Shown here piece by piece: positions 1 through 10,959 of a DNA stretch of 64,000 nt. The translations under genes were made by a program, and so were the position numbers. Below the pieces are notes generated by a model. It was not told the origin of the DNA. It was given only the letters and a program-made list of their open reading frames with translations, and searched no databases. This DNA comes from Casuarina equisetifolia (taxonomy: Eukaryota; Streptophyta; Magnoliopsida; Fagales; Casuarinaceae). The stretch covers positions 2,711,391 through 2,775,390 of the forward strand of contig CM052354.1 in NCBI GenBank assembly GCA_028551475.1. Reading direction: 5' to 3'. How positions within the stretch are numbered: position 1 is the stretch's first letter; every line of letters begins with the position of its first letter.

Positions 1-1687
1 CGAAATCCACATTCGATGAACTAAGGAATTGAAAAGTCATAATACAATAACGAAAAACTAATTCCGAGTTGTATATTAACTGGGAATTATTAAAACAACA
101 ACGTCAGGCTCTTAAGAATAAACTGAGACACTATTTGTTTTTCATCATTGCTTTATGGAACTTCCCCTTTAAGCGACCATGTGCTGTCTTAGACAAAACG
201 ATAATAGAAAACTCTGAAATAAATACTAAAATTTATTCAACCTTGTTCTTCTCATATTTTCGGTATTTGCCACAAATACCTACGTAAGCTATTGAAGAGG
301 ATTTGTGACTCTTCCTCCACGAACAACCGAAAGAGGTATGTGACTCACTCAGACTCCTCAAAAGCATATGGTATGGTTGGCATATGGCATCTTATAAAAT
401 TGCTGGACAATCAAATCTATAAATGGGATTCATATTTTATTAGGAGTAAAGCAGTCATCATTCATTGGTTACACAACATGATGTAACTCAATTTTAATAA
501 GCGGTTTATTGTCTTAACCTTAGGTTGTATTATATTAGGAGCAAAACAATTATCTCATGTTGCTACTTGACATTATTAAAATCCATAGTTGGAATTTCTT
601 TTCACGAGATGATAGCAACCTTGGCAACAACTTGGAAACTCTGGCGTGCTTCATTTAGTTGGCAGACCCATAAGCGTTCGGTCGCCAGAGAAACAACCGA
701 CGTGCCTAAAAAATCAGTTTGCTTATAAGCGTTAAAATTAGGTTACTGATCTCTGTTATTGTTTATCACATTTTCGTCAAAATGTCTCCTATCCTAGATG
801 AATAGCTTATTTTTTCGTCAGTATCAAAAAGACGATTTGTTGTATTTCTTTATCCTATTCTATAGTTCATTGCGATTGACTTCAAACTTATCAAATTGAA
901 TTAAACTGCTTTGGTTCAATTGCTTTTAGACAAGGCATGGTCATGTTCAATCGGGAATCCAACTTGAAAGTTCAATATTTAATTTTCACAGCCTTTGAAT
1001 AGAGAGCAATGGGCTGGTATTTGGTTATGAAACAATACAAAACACCACTCAATCCCTTCCTGTGAATAGAATTGGCAAGTCCATGGTTTGTCGACTTCCA
1101 AACCCCGATGCATCTTTTTCCAAAGGTTAAGGGAATAACTGACATGCTACCTACAATTGTCTGCAAAGCAAAAGCCTTGATTGGAAGCTTAAGACAAGAA
1201 CCAATATGGTCGGAAAGAATTAATATCATGTTCAATCAAGTACAATTAAGCAGTATATGACAGACACATATATATAAGTTTAATAGAGTTTAAAAAAAAA
1301 AAAAATCCGAAGCTCACGGGATGACGACCAGAGACTAGATCCAAGAATCCGAGAATCCCGAAAGCGTTATGAGCTACATTGCCTAAGTCTTCGTCTTCTT
1401 TCTTTAGTTTTTCCGGACTTCAAGTTGTCTTGGTTTAATTTGGTTATATAAAATCATCAATCCTTTCCAATCAAATGATTGGACCGAAGGTATATTATAG
1501 TTTTAAGGTGCTAAAGCGTTGTTAGCCACGTTAGTCTTCGTCTTCTTTCTTTAGGTTTTCCGGACTTCAACAACTTCTTTTGTTTTATTTTGACAGTGGT
1601 TGATCATTAAGGCTTTCAAATTGTCTTGGTTCCAGAGCATTTACAGTTGGTCACATGGAATTGTCATATAACACCCTCTAATGTCAA
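1..1687. repeat. Tandem duplication, copy 1 (period about 1.69 kb)
   Basis: The opening bases (cgaaatccacattc...) recur at 1688, and the similarity runs on through about 1260/3000, so the first 3 kb is a head-to-tail duplication. Each copy contains a block with GATAGCAACCTNGGCAACA (around 607 and 2367) and a block with tcaatcgggaatccaac (around 948 and 2831). Both blocks recur elsewhere in the window. Short ORFs here (for example 69-287 and 972-1235) are not kept between copies, so I see no gene. Confidence 0.75.
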
Positions 1688-3040
1688 CGAAATCCACATT
1701 CAATGAACTAAGGAATTCGAAAGTCATAATACAAGAACCAAAAACTAATTCCCAGTTGTAATTAAGTGTTTATCCTAATCTCTTTTTGTACATTATTAAA
1801 CCAACTATGTCATGCTCTTAAGAAAAAAACTGAGACACAGTTTGTTTTTCATCATTTCTTTATGGAACTTCCCCCTTAAGCTGCACTTTGCTGTTTTAGA
1901 CTAAGCCATAATAGCAAATTCTGAAACTAATACTAAAATTTATTCAATGTTGTTCTTCTCATATTTTCGGTAATTAAAAATTGCTTCAGAACTTATTTGC
2001 CATGAACACCTGCATAAGCTACTGACGAGGATTTGTGACTCTTCTTCCACAAACAACCGAAAGCGGTATGGGACTCACTCAGTCTATCTTCAAAAGCATA
2101 TGGTATGGTCGCTATATGGTATGTTATCAAATTGTTTGACAATCAAATCGATAAATGGGATTCATATTCTATTAGGAACAAAATAGTCATCACTCATTGG
2201 TTGCACAACATCATGTAACTCAATTTTAATAGGCGGTTTATTGTCTTAATCTTATATTAAATTATATTATATTAGAAACAAAACAATTATCTCATGTTGC
2301 TACTTGACATTATTAATTTCCATAATTTAAATTTCGGGCTTGTGTCTATTTTCTTTCTACCAGATGATAGCAACCTCGGCAACAACTTGGAAACTCCGGC
2401 ATGCGTGTTTCAGTCGGTAGACCAATAACCGTTCGGTCGCCAGAGAAACAACCGTCAAGCCCTAACAATCCGTTTGCCTGAGATAAAAAACAAAAACATA
2501 TAAAAGAGCAGAACAGAAAAAATTAGACTATTTCAAGTTACATGCATATTCTAATAAAAGAGTTAAAATTAGGTTACTGAGGTTTTTTTTTTCTCTCTTA
2601 TTGTTTATCACATTTTCATCAAAATAGCTTTTATTCTAGATGAATTGATTTTTTATTTTTGGTCAGCATTAAACAAGACGATTTGTTGTAATTCTTTATC
2701 CTATTCTATAGTTCATTGTGATTGAGTTCAATATTATCAAATTGAATTCACCTTGTACTATTCAAAAAATTTATGAGTGTCAAAATTAAATTACTTTGGT
2801 TCAACTGCTTTTAGACAATGCATGGTGACGTTCAATCGGGAATCCAACTTGAACGTTCAATAATTAGTTTTCACAGCCTTCGAACAGAGATAAATTATCT
2901 TGCATTTGGTTATGAAACAATACAAAACACCAGACAGTCCCTCCCTGTAAATAGAGTAGGCTAGTCTATGGTCAGTAGACTTCTACTTGTCGATGAACAA
3001 TTATGATCGTCTTGTGTTCACATGGGTGGTATTATATTTC
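1688..3040. repeat. Tandem duplication, copy 2
   Basis: This is the second copy of the 1.69-kb unit. It is roughly 85-90% similar to copy 1 by eye, with many small indels. A shorter third relic (the 'ccacattcaacgaagtaaaggaattc' type of sequence) lies near 36,058. No coding capacity is shared with copy 1. Confidence 0.72.
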
Positions 3041-3059
3041 ATAATCGCTTTAATTAATA

Positions 3060-5470
3060 GGTTATCTTAACCTGAATCTACATCTTATTATATAGACAAT
3101 GAACAACCATATAATGAAAGCATTGTCACATAATTGATGTTTGAGTCTGGGTTTTCTTTCTTTAGGTCTTTTGGACTTCCTTCCAATTTTGGTCTTTTTC
3201 TATGGTGTTCACTTATCAAGCCTTTTAAATTGCTCTGGTACTTTTAGACCACGTATGGTGGCATTCAACCGAGAATCCAAACTTGAAAGTTCAGTATTTA
3301 ATTTCCACTGCTTTGACCGGAGAGCAATGAGATGGTATATGGTTATGAAACAAAACAAAATGCCAGACAAGCCTTTTCTGCAAATACAACAGGTAAGTCT
3401 ATAGTCCATCAACTTTCACCAGTGAATGAACAATTATGATGGTCTTGTGTTCACATGAGTGGTGCAACATTATGTGCCTAGTCCCATTAATTCATTGGCT
3501 ATCTTAATCCGAATCTACGTCTTATTATACAAACCAATTGGACAACTATACAATGAAAGTATTGTTAGCTAAGTTGATGTTTGAGTCTAGGTATTTTTTC
3601 TTTAACTTGCTGCAACTTCCAACCAGTGTTGGTCTTCTTTTACGGTGTCCACTTGTTAAGCTTCTTAAATTGCTATTAGACCCCACATTGTTTCGTTCAA
3701 TCGAGAATGCAAACTTGCTTCTACGGTATTTCATTTCCACAGCTTTGAACTGAGAGCGATGAGCTTGTATATGATTGTTAAACTAAACAAAACGCCAGAC
3801 AACCCTTTCTTGCGAATAGAATAGGTAAGTCTATGGCCCATCGACTTCCACAAGTGAATGAACAATTATGATGGTTTTATGTTCACATGAGTGGTGCAAC
3901 ATTATGTCACCTAATCCCATTAATTAATTAGTTATCTTAATCTGAATCTACATCTTACTATACAAACCTGTTGGACAACCATACAATGAAAGTATCATCA
4001 GCTAAGTTGATGTTTGAGTTTTGGTCCTTTCTCTTTAACTTTCTCCAACCTCCAATTAGTTTTAATTAATTAGTTATCTTAATCCGAATCTACGTACTAT
4101 CATACAAACCAATTGGACAACCATACAATGAAAGTATTGTCAGCTAAGTTGATGTTTGAGTTTTGGTCCTTTTTCTTTAACTTTCTCCAACCTCCAATTA
4201 GTTTTAATTAATTAGTTATCTTAATCCGAATCTACGTACTATCATACAAACCAATTGGACAACCATACAATGAAAGTATTGTCAGCTAAGTTGATGTTTG
4301 ACTTTTGGTCTTTTTTCTTTAACTTTTTCCAACTTCCAACTAGTTTTAATTAATTAGTTATCTTAATCCAAATCTACATCTTATTATACAAACCAATTGG
4401 ACAACCATACAATGAAAGTAGTGTTTGTTAAGTTGATGTTTGAGTTTTGGTCCTTTTTCTTTAACTTTCTCCAACCTCCAATTAGTTTTAATTAATTAGT
4501 TATCTTAATCTAAATCTACGTCTTATCATATAAACCAATTGGACAACCATACAATGAAAGTATTGTCAGCTAAGTTGATGTTTGAGTTTTGGTCTTTTTT
4601 CTTTAACTTTCTCCAACTTCCAACTAGTTTTAATTAATTAGTTATCTTAATCCAAATCTATGTCTTATTGTACAAACCAATTGGACAACCATACAATGAA
4701 AGTAGTGTTTGTTAAGTTGATGTTTGAGTTTTGGTCCTTTTTCTTTAACTTTCTCCAACTCAACTAGTTTTAATTAATTAGTTATCTTAATCTGAATCTA
4801 CGTCTTATTATACAAACCACTTGGACAACCATACAATGAAAGTATTGTCAGCTAAGTTGATGTTTGACTTTTGGTCTTTTATTACGGTGTTCACTTATCA
4901 AGCCTTTTAAATTGTATTGGATCAATTGCTTTTTAGACCATGCATGGCAACATTGAATCAACAATCCAAACTTTGAAAGTTCATTATTTAATTCCCACAG
5001 CCTTGAAAGGAGCAATAAGCTGGTATTTGGTTATAAAACAATAAAAATCGCCAAGGAGTCCCTTCTTCCAAATAGAATAGGCAAGTCTACGGTCAGTCGA
5101 CTTCCATATGTGGATGAACGATTACAATCATCTTGTATTCATTCACATGGGTGGTGCAACATTATGTTGCCTAATTGCATTAATTAATTGGTTATGTTAA
5201 TCCAAATCTGCATCTCATAACACAGACCAATTAAACAACCATATAATGAAAGTTTTATCGGGTAAGTTAATGTTTGAGTCATGGTCTTCTTTCTTAGTTT
5301 TATTTTGGTCTTTTTTTACGGTGTCCACTTATCAAGTTTTTGAAATTGCTTCGGTTCAATTTCAATCGACCAATGGGGCCTACATAGAACTCGAGTCGAG
5401 ATCCATGAAGACTATTCCTGGACTTGTAACTTTTTAAATTATACTGGTTCAACAGCTTTTAGTTCAGATC
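3060..5470. repeat. Array of about 430-bp related non-coding units
   Basis: A module beginning near 'gacaaccatacaatgaaag' and containing 'aagttgatgtttgagt', 'cttttagaccac' and 'gttatgaaacaa' recurs near 3100, 3540, 3971, 4821 and 5230. Spacing is about 410-440 bp, except where the 142-bp subarray intervenes. All units are in the same orientation. A further unit lies at 51,670. Peptides such as those at 3141-3404 and 3538-3753 are chance ORFs within the unit and are broken differently in each copy. Confidence 0.7.
3968..4870. repeat. 142-bp-period tandem array
   Basis: The string ttggacaaccatacaatgaa starts at 3971, 4113, 4255, 4397, 4539, 4681 and 4821. That gives successive spacings of 142, 142, 142, 142, 142 and 140 bp. 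Each unit also contains attaattagttatcttaatc and gttgatgtttgagttttgg. The unit is the 5' part of the surrounding 430-bp module, so this is a local satellite-like expansion of one segment of a larger repeat. Neighbouring units are very similar, which points to recent amplification. Confidence 0.93.
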
Positions 5471-5950
5471 ACATGCAATCGACCAACGGTATTCTCTCCC
5501 TTCTTTTTGTTTTTAACATTTCCTAACTTGCTTTTGTTTATTTTTGCTGTTTCGCCTGAACGGCCAGCTGCACATTTTTTCTTTTCAAAACCACCCAAGC
5601 TTCTTACCCACGCTTCCCCATACTAACTAGTCATTAATCTTCGGTTGATTATTGAGTCTTAGTCTTCGTCTTCTTTCTTTAATTTTTCTGGACTTCCAGC
5701 TTTTCCTCATCAAGCGTTCTAGGTGGCTTTGGTTCAATAGCTGTTCGAATTGTTTGGGATGAAGCCTTTTAGACCACATGTGGTCACGTTCAAAGTAGAA
5801 CTCAAAGTTCAGAAGTTAATTTCCACAACCCAGTACACGGCCTCATCTTTTGCATTCTCTTGATGAGGATAAACAAAGATTTTCACACGGGCGGAAGCTG
5901 AACGCTTTTACAGCCGTATTTTTTTTTTTTTTATGCCAATGCAAGTTTAT
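5200..5950. repeat. Segment duplicated at 51,650-52,310
   Basis: This stretch matches 51,650-52,310 nearly end to end. Shared landmarks are 'gaacggccagctgcac', 'caaaaccacccaagcttctta' and 'gattattgagtcttagtcttcg'. A third, partial copy of its distal part is at 54,980-55,470. It abuts the broken 3' end of the CNL pseudogene at 5955, so the repeat border marks a rearrangement point. I see no coding function. Confidence 0.8.
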
Positions 5951-5954
5951 AGCA

Positions 5955-6791
5955 GGTATTTTTTGGTTCTTCCCTAGTAAAAGCCATCTTCCTTGATAAA
6001 TCCTGAGACTCGTCTTTTCTTAAACCCATTAACATATATGGTTCCATTATATGGGTAATCCTTGCAACTTCAGTACTCTATGTAGTTACCAATATTTTGT
6101 TGCCTCCAACATCATTCATCAACAACTTTTTTAACTCATACCATCTTTCAAAATCTTCAGTCCGTACGTCTTCTAACACAAGAAAGAAGGTTTTTATAAA
6201 AATTTCATTTTGAAGGTCATCTACTAATTATTCCACTTGAACTCCTTTCAGGTTCACCTTTTCAGATTCTAAGATTTTTTCAACAATAATTTTCATATTG
6301 AGACTAGTGGAAACACAAACCCGTATTTTAAGGTCAATATTTGTTTGTATCATTTCGTCATTAAAAACAAGTTGAGCTAGTGTAGTCTTTCCTACCCTGC
6401 CAATACCGACTATTGGAAGGATTGAAAGAGTCTCTTCAATGTTGCTGCTCGACAGACGTCCAATGATCGTTTCCATATCAGTCTCTCTTCTAATGACAGG
6501 TTGCTTCAGGACAAAATAATACTATCAATCCCTCTTTGTAACCCTGACTAGTGTCTCCAGAAGACGTGGCACAAAATTGAAATACCTTTCGACCCAGTGA
6601 TCAACTAGACGTCTCGTTGCTCGTAGCTCCTCTGCATGCAGAAGGACTGCTTGGATTATTGAAATAGTATCTTGGAGCCTTTCAAACTCACCTTTGGCAC
6701 CCAAAAGCAGTGTGATTTCCTCGGCAACTAGTGGAGTGGCCAAACTGCTGAGGATTCCCCCGACAATGCTGAAGAGAACTTTGTTTACCAT
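5955..6791 (-). pseudogene. CC-NB-ARC (RGA-type CNL) pseudogene, truncated
   Basis: Read on the minus strand, 6791-6525 encodes the start of an Rx-type coiled-coil domain (MVNKVLFSIVGGILSSLATP...LLLGAKGEFERLQDTIS). It breaks off after about 67 residues and runs directly into FVPRLLETLVR, the linker that normally follows the CC domain, so most of the CC is deleted. A stop follows near 6525. The frame reopens at 6476 with a degenerate P-loop (GIGRVGKTT where family members have GIGGLGKTT) and RNBS-A (LKIRVCVS). A stop near 6228 follows, then remnants of kinase-2 (LVLEDVR) and RNBS-B with another stop. Similarity ends at about 5955, next to a repeat, and no LRR remains. The 5' leader 'aatcaagaaATGG' is shared with the intact gene at 35,528. 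Known family role: intracellular immune receptor. This copy cannot make one. Confidence 0.9.
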
Positions 6792-7209
6792 TTCTTGATT
6801 ATTAGTGGAAGATTGTTAGGAAAGAGTTGAAAGATGTGAGAGTTTCCTATATCCTGTATTTGTAAGACTAAAAAATATAGAAGTCCACGTTCGTTTAACT
6901 TAGCAGCGCCGCAGAACAAGTATGACTAACTTCTGTTCCCAAATTGCAGACCTATGACGAGGGGATACAAGATCAATTGATATGGAACAATCATATCTTT
7001 AACACATAAAAAGATCAGATACGAGATGACAAACCCACAAAAGCGAATCGGGAAGTAAAAGTTAAGAAAGAAGCTTCCGGAATGCTTTGGTACGAACTGT
7101 CCGACCAGCACAACGATTTCCCGCAAATCTCGCTCACCGTTGTAACCGCTCGTGGAGGATTCCGCCTTGGCTAACGGATTGTTAACGGCATAGTGTAGGC
7201 TAGCTATAC

Positions 7210-7368
7210 AGAAAGATTGTATCGTTATGTTTTTCCTGTACTCTGCATTGGAGTTATCCTCTTCAGGAGAGTACATGGCTATCAAAGGCTCCTCATTGGA
7301 ATCGGCAACAAGAACTGCCGAAGCCCCAGCTTTTTGGGCATTCCACACCTTCAAAGAAAAGAAGCAAT
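7210..7368 (-). pseudogene. Vacuolar sorting receptor exon fragment (PA domain)
   Basis: The minus strand encodes [19 protein letters not shown], then [19 protein letters not shown], ending ...YRKNITI. I recognise this as the protease-associated domain of plant vacuolar sorting receptors (BP-80/VSR family), Golgi-to-vacuole cargo receptors, where the DCYFTLKAWNAQ-type motif is conserved. The sequence 'ttattttccag' immediately precedes the coding block and looks like the original splice acceptor. This is therefore a genomic fragment, not a processed copy. Downstream of NITI the similarity stops, and no other VSR exon (signal peptide, EGF repeats, membrane segment) is nearby. It is an isolated, non-functional exon. 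Confidence 0.82.
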
Positions 7369-7429
7369 CTGGAAAATAACAAGAGCACAAATACTTTAAA
7401 AAGAGTATTTTAGAGACAAACCAATGCAA

Positions 7430-9740
7430 AATAGTAGATTGAAATAAAGATTTCGGACATCAACAAATAAGATATCAACAACAAGCAAACAATCAAATTT
7501 ATAAGGAGGCTAAATTCTTAATTATCAAGAGGTCCTGACTTCCAAATTAACTAATGGAAACCGAAGACTTATAATAACAAGCGAAGCAACCATGGTTATG
7601 AGAATTGCACCCAGTACCAGCTCAAAACAATGTTCGATTTTCTGCAGGTATGTGATTCAATTGGAGTTTATATTGCCTAAGCGCAAAAGGGTCTTAGGTT
7701 CAATACCTAATTTTCCCACACCTCCTTTAACTAATAAAAACAAAAAAAAAAAAAAAAAAGGAAATTCCCTTGAAACCGATTTACCATAGATGTACATACG
7801 CACTTCACCAAACAAAGATGTTCCTCTGAAAAATTAAATCCAGGGGATTGTGAAACTTTGTCCTTGTTCGTGCTTCCAACTTTGTTATCTCCGCCTCACT
7901 AAATTTGTTTATTTGCTTTACTTGGCTTTCATTGATATCATAAACGGAACAGCAGAAGACTGACTTATATTCCTAATTGATTCCAATTTCGTATTCACTT
8001 TAATTTTGTATCCACATCGCCATATTTAACATCAAGCTCCTTTTTGGCTGTTTCTATTATTCCGTAATATGGTATCAAAGCAACCTCATTGATCCTAAAT
8101 TCTACACAAACCCTTAGCCATAATTGGTCTTCTTAGCTTGCCCTCGTGCTCTCCATTAACTTGCAAGAGTTTATTAACACTATGACGCAAAAACCACAAA
8201 CAAAACCAATTAAACCTTCACAATTAAAAAAATAAAAAATTTAAAAAGACATTTAACTTTTAGCCTTCTCTCATAGCATAAATTAGAAAGCCAATGCTCA
8301 TATAATTACAATTGTTCCCATATCCCTCTAAGACTCTCTTTAGTAAGGTTTCTCCTCCTTTTCCCCCGGTACTGGACTTTGAGAGTCATTCTCTTTAACC
8401 TTAGTGTCCATGAGAAATCTTCTCTTGATTTCAATTACTCATTTTATTTTTTTTCTGTTAAACTTTTTTTTTTTTTTTTGCGTTTATTAATCTACAAGGA
8501 ATTTTTTCTTTTTTCTTTTCTTTTTTTCTTTTTAAAAAAACTTAGCTTTCTAGTGTGAATGATTAAGACCAAATTAACAACAAACAGCCAAAACCATAAA
8601 CCTTCAAACCTTCAAACACAAAGATAATAAACCCAAAGAATGGATGACAAATACTACGTATTTTCCTAATAGCAATGCATACACATTTTCATGAAAGCTC
8701 CGTATCATAGTCAACATTCACCATTATTGAGTAAGCTTAGATTTTTTAACAAATATAAATTGTCAGCTTAAAGGGAAGCATTGATTTTGGCAACGGAAAT
8801 ATGGAATTGTAACCAATTAGGATATTTGAGATTAATTAAAAATACCAAATAAATTATGTATCATTAATCATCTTTCCATAAATATTTCTATATTCCTCTC
8901 TATTTACATTTTTCAGTTTACATTTTAATGTTAACTTGCACCATGAAGCGTAAAGAATTATCAACACCTTGTGTTCTCCACAAAGTACCAGGAAAGCTTA
9001 AGCTGCTTGTGTTTGTATTACTTGTTTGATTACAAACGGTGGCCAGTTCTTATTACTGTTCTCGTTTGTTTGGCTGGCATCTGATGCTACCAACAAAGTC
9101 AAAATAGGACTAAAGAGAACAGTATTGAAGTTAAAATGAAATAGAAAACTAAAAAGAATAACTGGTTCAGCAATTTACTAATAGGTTTCTTTAGTTTTGG
9201 TCTTGGTCCGAATATTGCAGGAGATTAGTTACAATCAGGATGATGCATTTATTTCTACTCCTTACCTTAGCAATAGCAAATGAGTTTGTTGATTTGCTTG
9301 CCTTGCTTCGCAGAAAAGAAATTAAAGATATTTTGCTTTGTACGTTGAGAAGAGAGCCACAAAAGTGTTGCCCACCATGTTGATCTTGAGTCTTCATCAT
9401 TTTCGTTCTTCTTTGATTCATTCGTGAAGCTTTTTTTAAATTTTCTTAAGCAATCTGTTTTGAGCTAGTCCTTACAAACTCTCTTGTTTTAACTTTGTGG
9501 TCGCTTTGCGCCTTCTTTAGTTTATGCATGAACATAACAGGCAGCAGACATTAATACCGAAACTATAGTACAGATTTAAAATTGTAGAAAGAAATTAGAA
9601 ACCCAATTCGAATCCCCTCCCTCTCCTCTCTCTTTCTTGGGTTTCCACATAGTGTAACACTTTTTATAAGAGTGGATTGGAAATGCGCTTCCAGATCCTG
9701 TAAAAGTCTGCGTACACCCACGCCATCGAGCTCTTCTTTG
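7430..9740. other. Intergenic, no gene seen
   Basis: AT-rich DNA with A and T runs (7741-7759, 8468-8481, 8505-8540). All ORFs are short and without recognisable motifs. One sequence at 8066-8081 (atggtatcaaagcaac) resembles a tRNA-Met primer-binding site, but I could not find an LTR ending just before it. Confidence 0.6.
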
Positions 9741-9744
9741 TAAA

Positions 9745-10700
9745 CTACAACGTGCATTTGATTGGACTACCATTTCTTTTCTGTACTTCTTGCTGTTTCT
9801 TGCTTTGTGGCAGTTGTCATTGGACATGGTGCCAGAAAACATTAATGTTATTACAAAGAATTAAAAAAAAAATCCTTGATTATACTGTGGAGAGGACGGA
9901 AAAATTAACTACGAAACATGGAAATCCAAAATAGGTCTATTTCTAATTTTGTGACGTCGACCTTTTGGATGCATTTTAATTCAGATGTATAAAACATTGA
10001 TTATTAACTGATGGTTCAGGTACAATGGAAGGGGAAAAAAACGTAGAATGAACTTTCATATGAACGTTGAGTTTTTTTTTTTTTTTTTTTTCCTTCTCTC
10101 AATAAGAGAGAGAGAAGGATATTTTAGGTTTTCTTTTTCTTTTGTTTCATGTGCCTACGCCTTAAAAGAAGGAAGCTGAAATTTAAGCAACGGTGGATCC
10201 CAGCAATAAAACTCTTTAACTTCCAAGTTATAAGATCCCAATGTACAAAAAAGAAAAGAAAAGAAAAGATAAGATAAGAAAACAATTAAAGATTTGTATA
10301 ATTGGGAGTTCATCTTTTATAAGTAAAAAACAAGTTTAGTTTGCATTAAAAAAGACCAAAAGTTACATTGGTGGGCTCAAAAACCAAAACCAAAGTCCGC
10401 TTAGTGGGAATGGAACAATCCTTAATATTTGTTGACATATGAAATTCGTTTTGAAGAAACCATTTTTGTTTTGTGATTTTGGAATTGAACAAAAGATAGT
10501 AGTTAAATGGGTGGCTTGTGCATTTTCCAAGCTACAATGTGAAACAATTGCAGTACTGACAGACAAAAACGTCATCTCTAATTGCCCTTCATTCTCCGAC
10601 AAAGAAGAAGAAGAAAATATAGTGTTTAGCCTTGTTTCTTTGCAACCTCAAAATACGTAATACAAGAAAGAGAGGATAGTTTCAAACAAAACTAAGCAAC
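9745..10700. repeat. Duplicated 5' flank of an RPM1-like gene relic
   Basis: This matches 50,340-51,220 along its length. Shared blocks include 'tttcttgctttgtgg', 'tccttgattaya', 'gtggagaggayggaaaaatta', 'ctgatggttcaggtacaatgg', 'gaaattcgttttgaagaaa' and a GAAGAAGAAGAA tract before the ATG. In both places it leads into an RPM1-like CC start codon, so it is the duplicated promoter and 5' region of that gene class. A T18 run and a CT/GA hairpin lie at about 10,073-10,117. Confidence 0.8.
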
Positions 10701-10701
10701 A

Positions 10702-10955
10702 ATGGCTGAAATTATGTAACCTATTTACTTGACAAGCTCTACACTTTTATGGACAAAGAGGTTCAACAACTAAAGGGACCACCGAAGGAACTGTGCAGAT
10801 TGGAGATGAACTAGCACATATCAAGGCCTTCCTTAGAGCAGCCGATGAAATGGAAGAGAAAAGTATTGAGCTTAATGTATGAGTTAGGGAAGTGAAAGCT
10901 TCAGCAACTGTACAGGGTAAGAAGGAGATCGTCTTGACTGTAGAATCCAGCATCA
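10702..10955 (+). pseudogene. RPM1-like CNL coiled-coil relic 1
   Basis: It starts ATGGCTGAAATT, as in RPM1-like CC domains (MAEI...YLLDK). A one-base deletion just after codon 5 breaks the frame. In the other frames the order YLLDKLYTFMDKEVQQLK, then IKAFLRAADEMEEK, then an in-frame TGA in place of a Trp codon, then REVKASA can still be read. This matches the N-terminal 90 or so residues of RPM1-class resistance proteins. Nothing of an NB-ARC follows. The same relic occurs at 51,222, and a third at 43,055, all on the plus strand, opposite to the RGA-type CNLs. Confidence 0.8.
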
Positions 10956-10959
10956 TGAT

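Noticed and set aside
3141-3753. Series of small ORFs in repeat units as a peptide gene family
   Set aside because: Frames and stops differ from unit to unit; both strands are equally open.
8066-8081. tRNA-Met-like primer-binding site for an LTR element
   Set aside because: One mismatch to the usual site, and no LTR end (CA) or paired LTR found next to it.
9605-9660. tRNA gene suggested by a 'ttcgaatcc' motif
   Set aside because: No matching acceptor stem or D-loop around it. The similar motif at 16,934 also fails.
9563-9842. Overlapping 64- and 88-codon minus-strand ORFs
   Set aside because: The sister copy at 50.3-50.4 kb does not keep either frame; part of a duplicated 5' flank.
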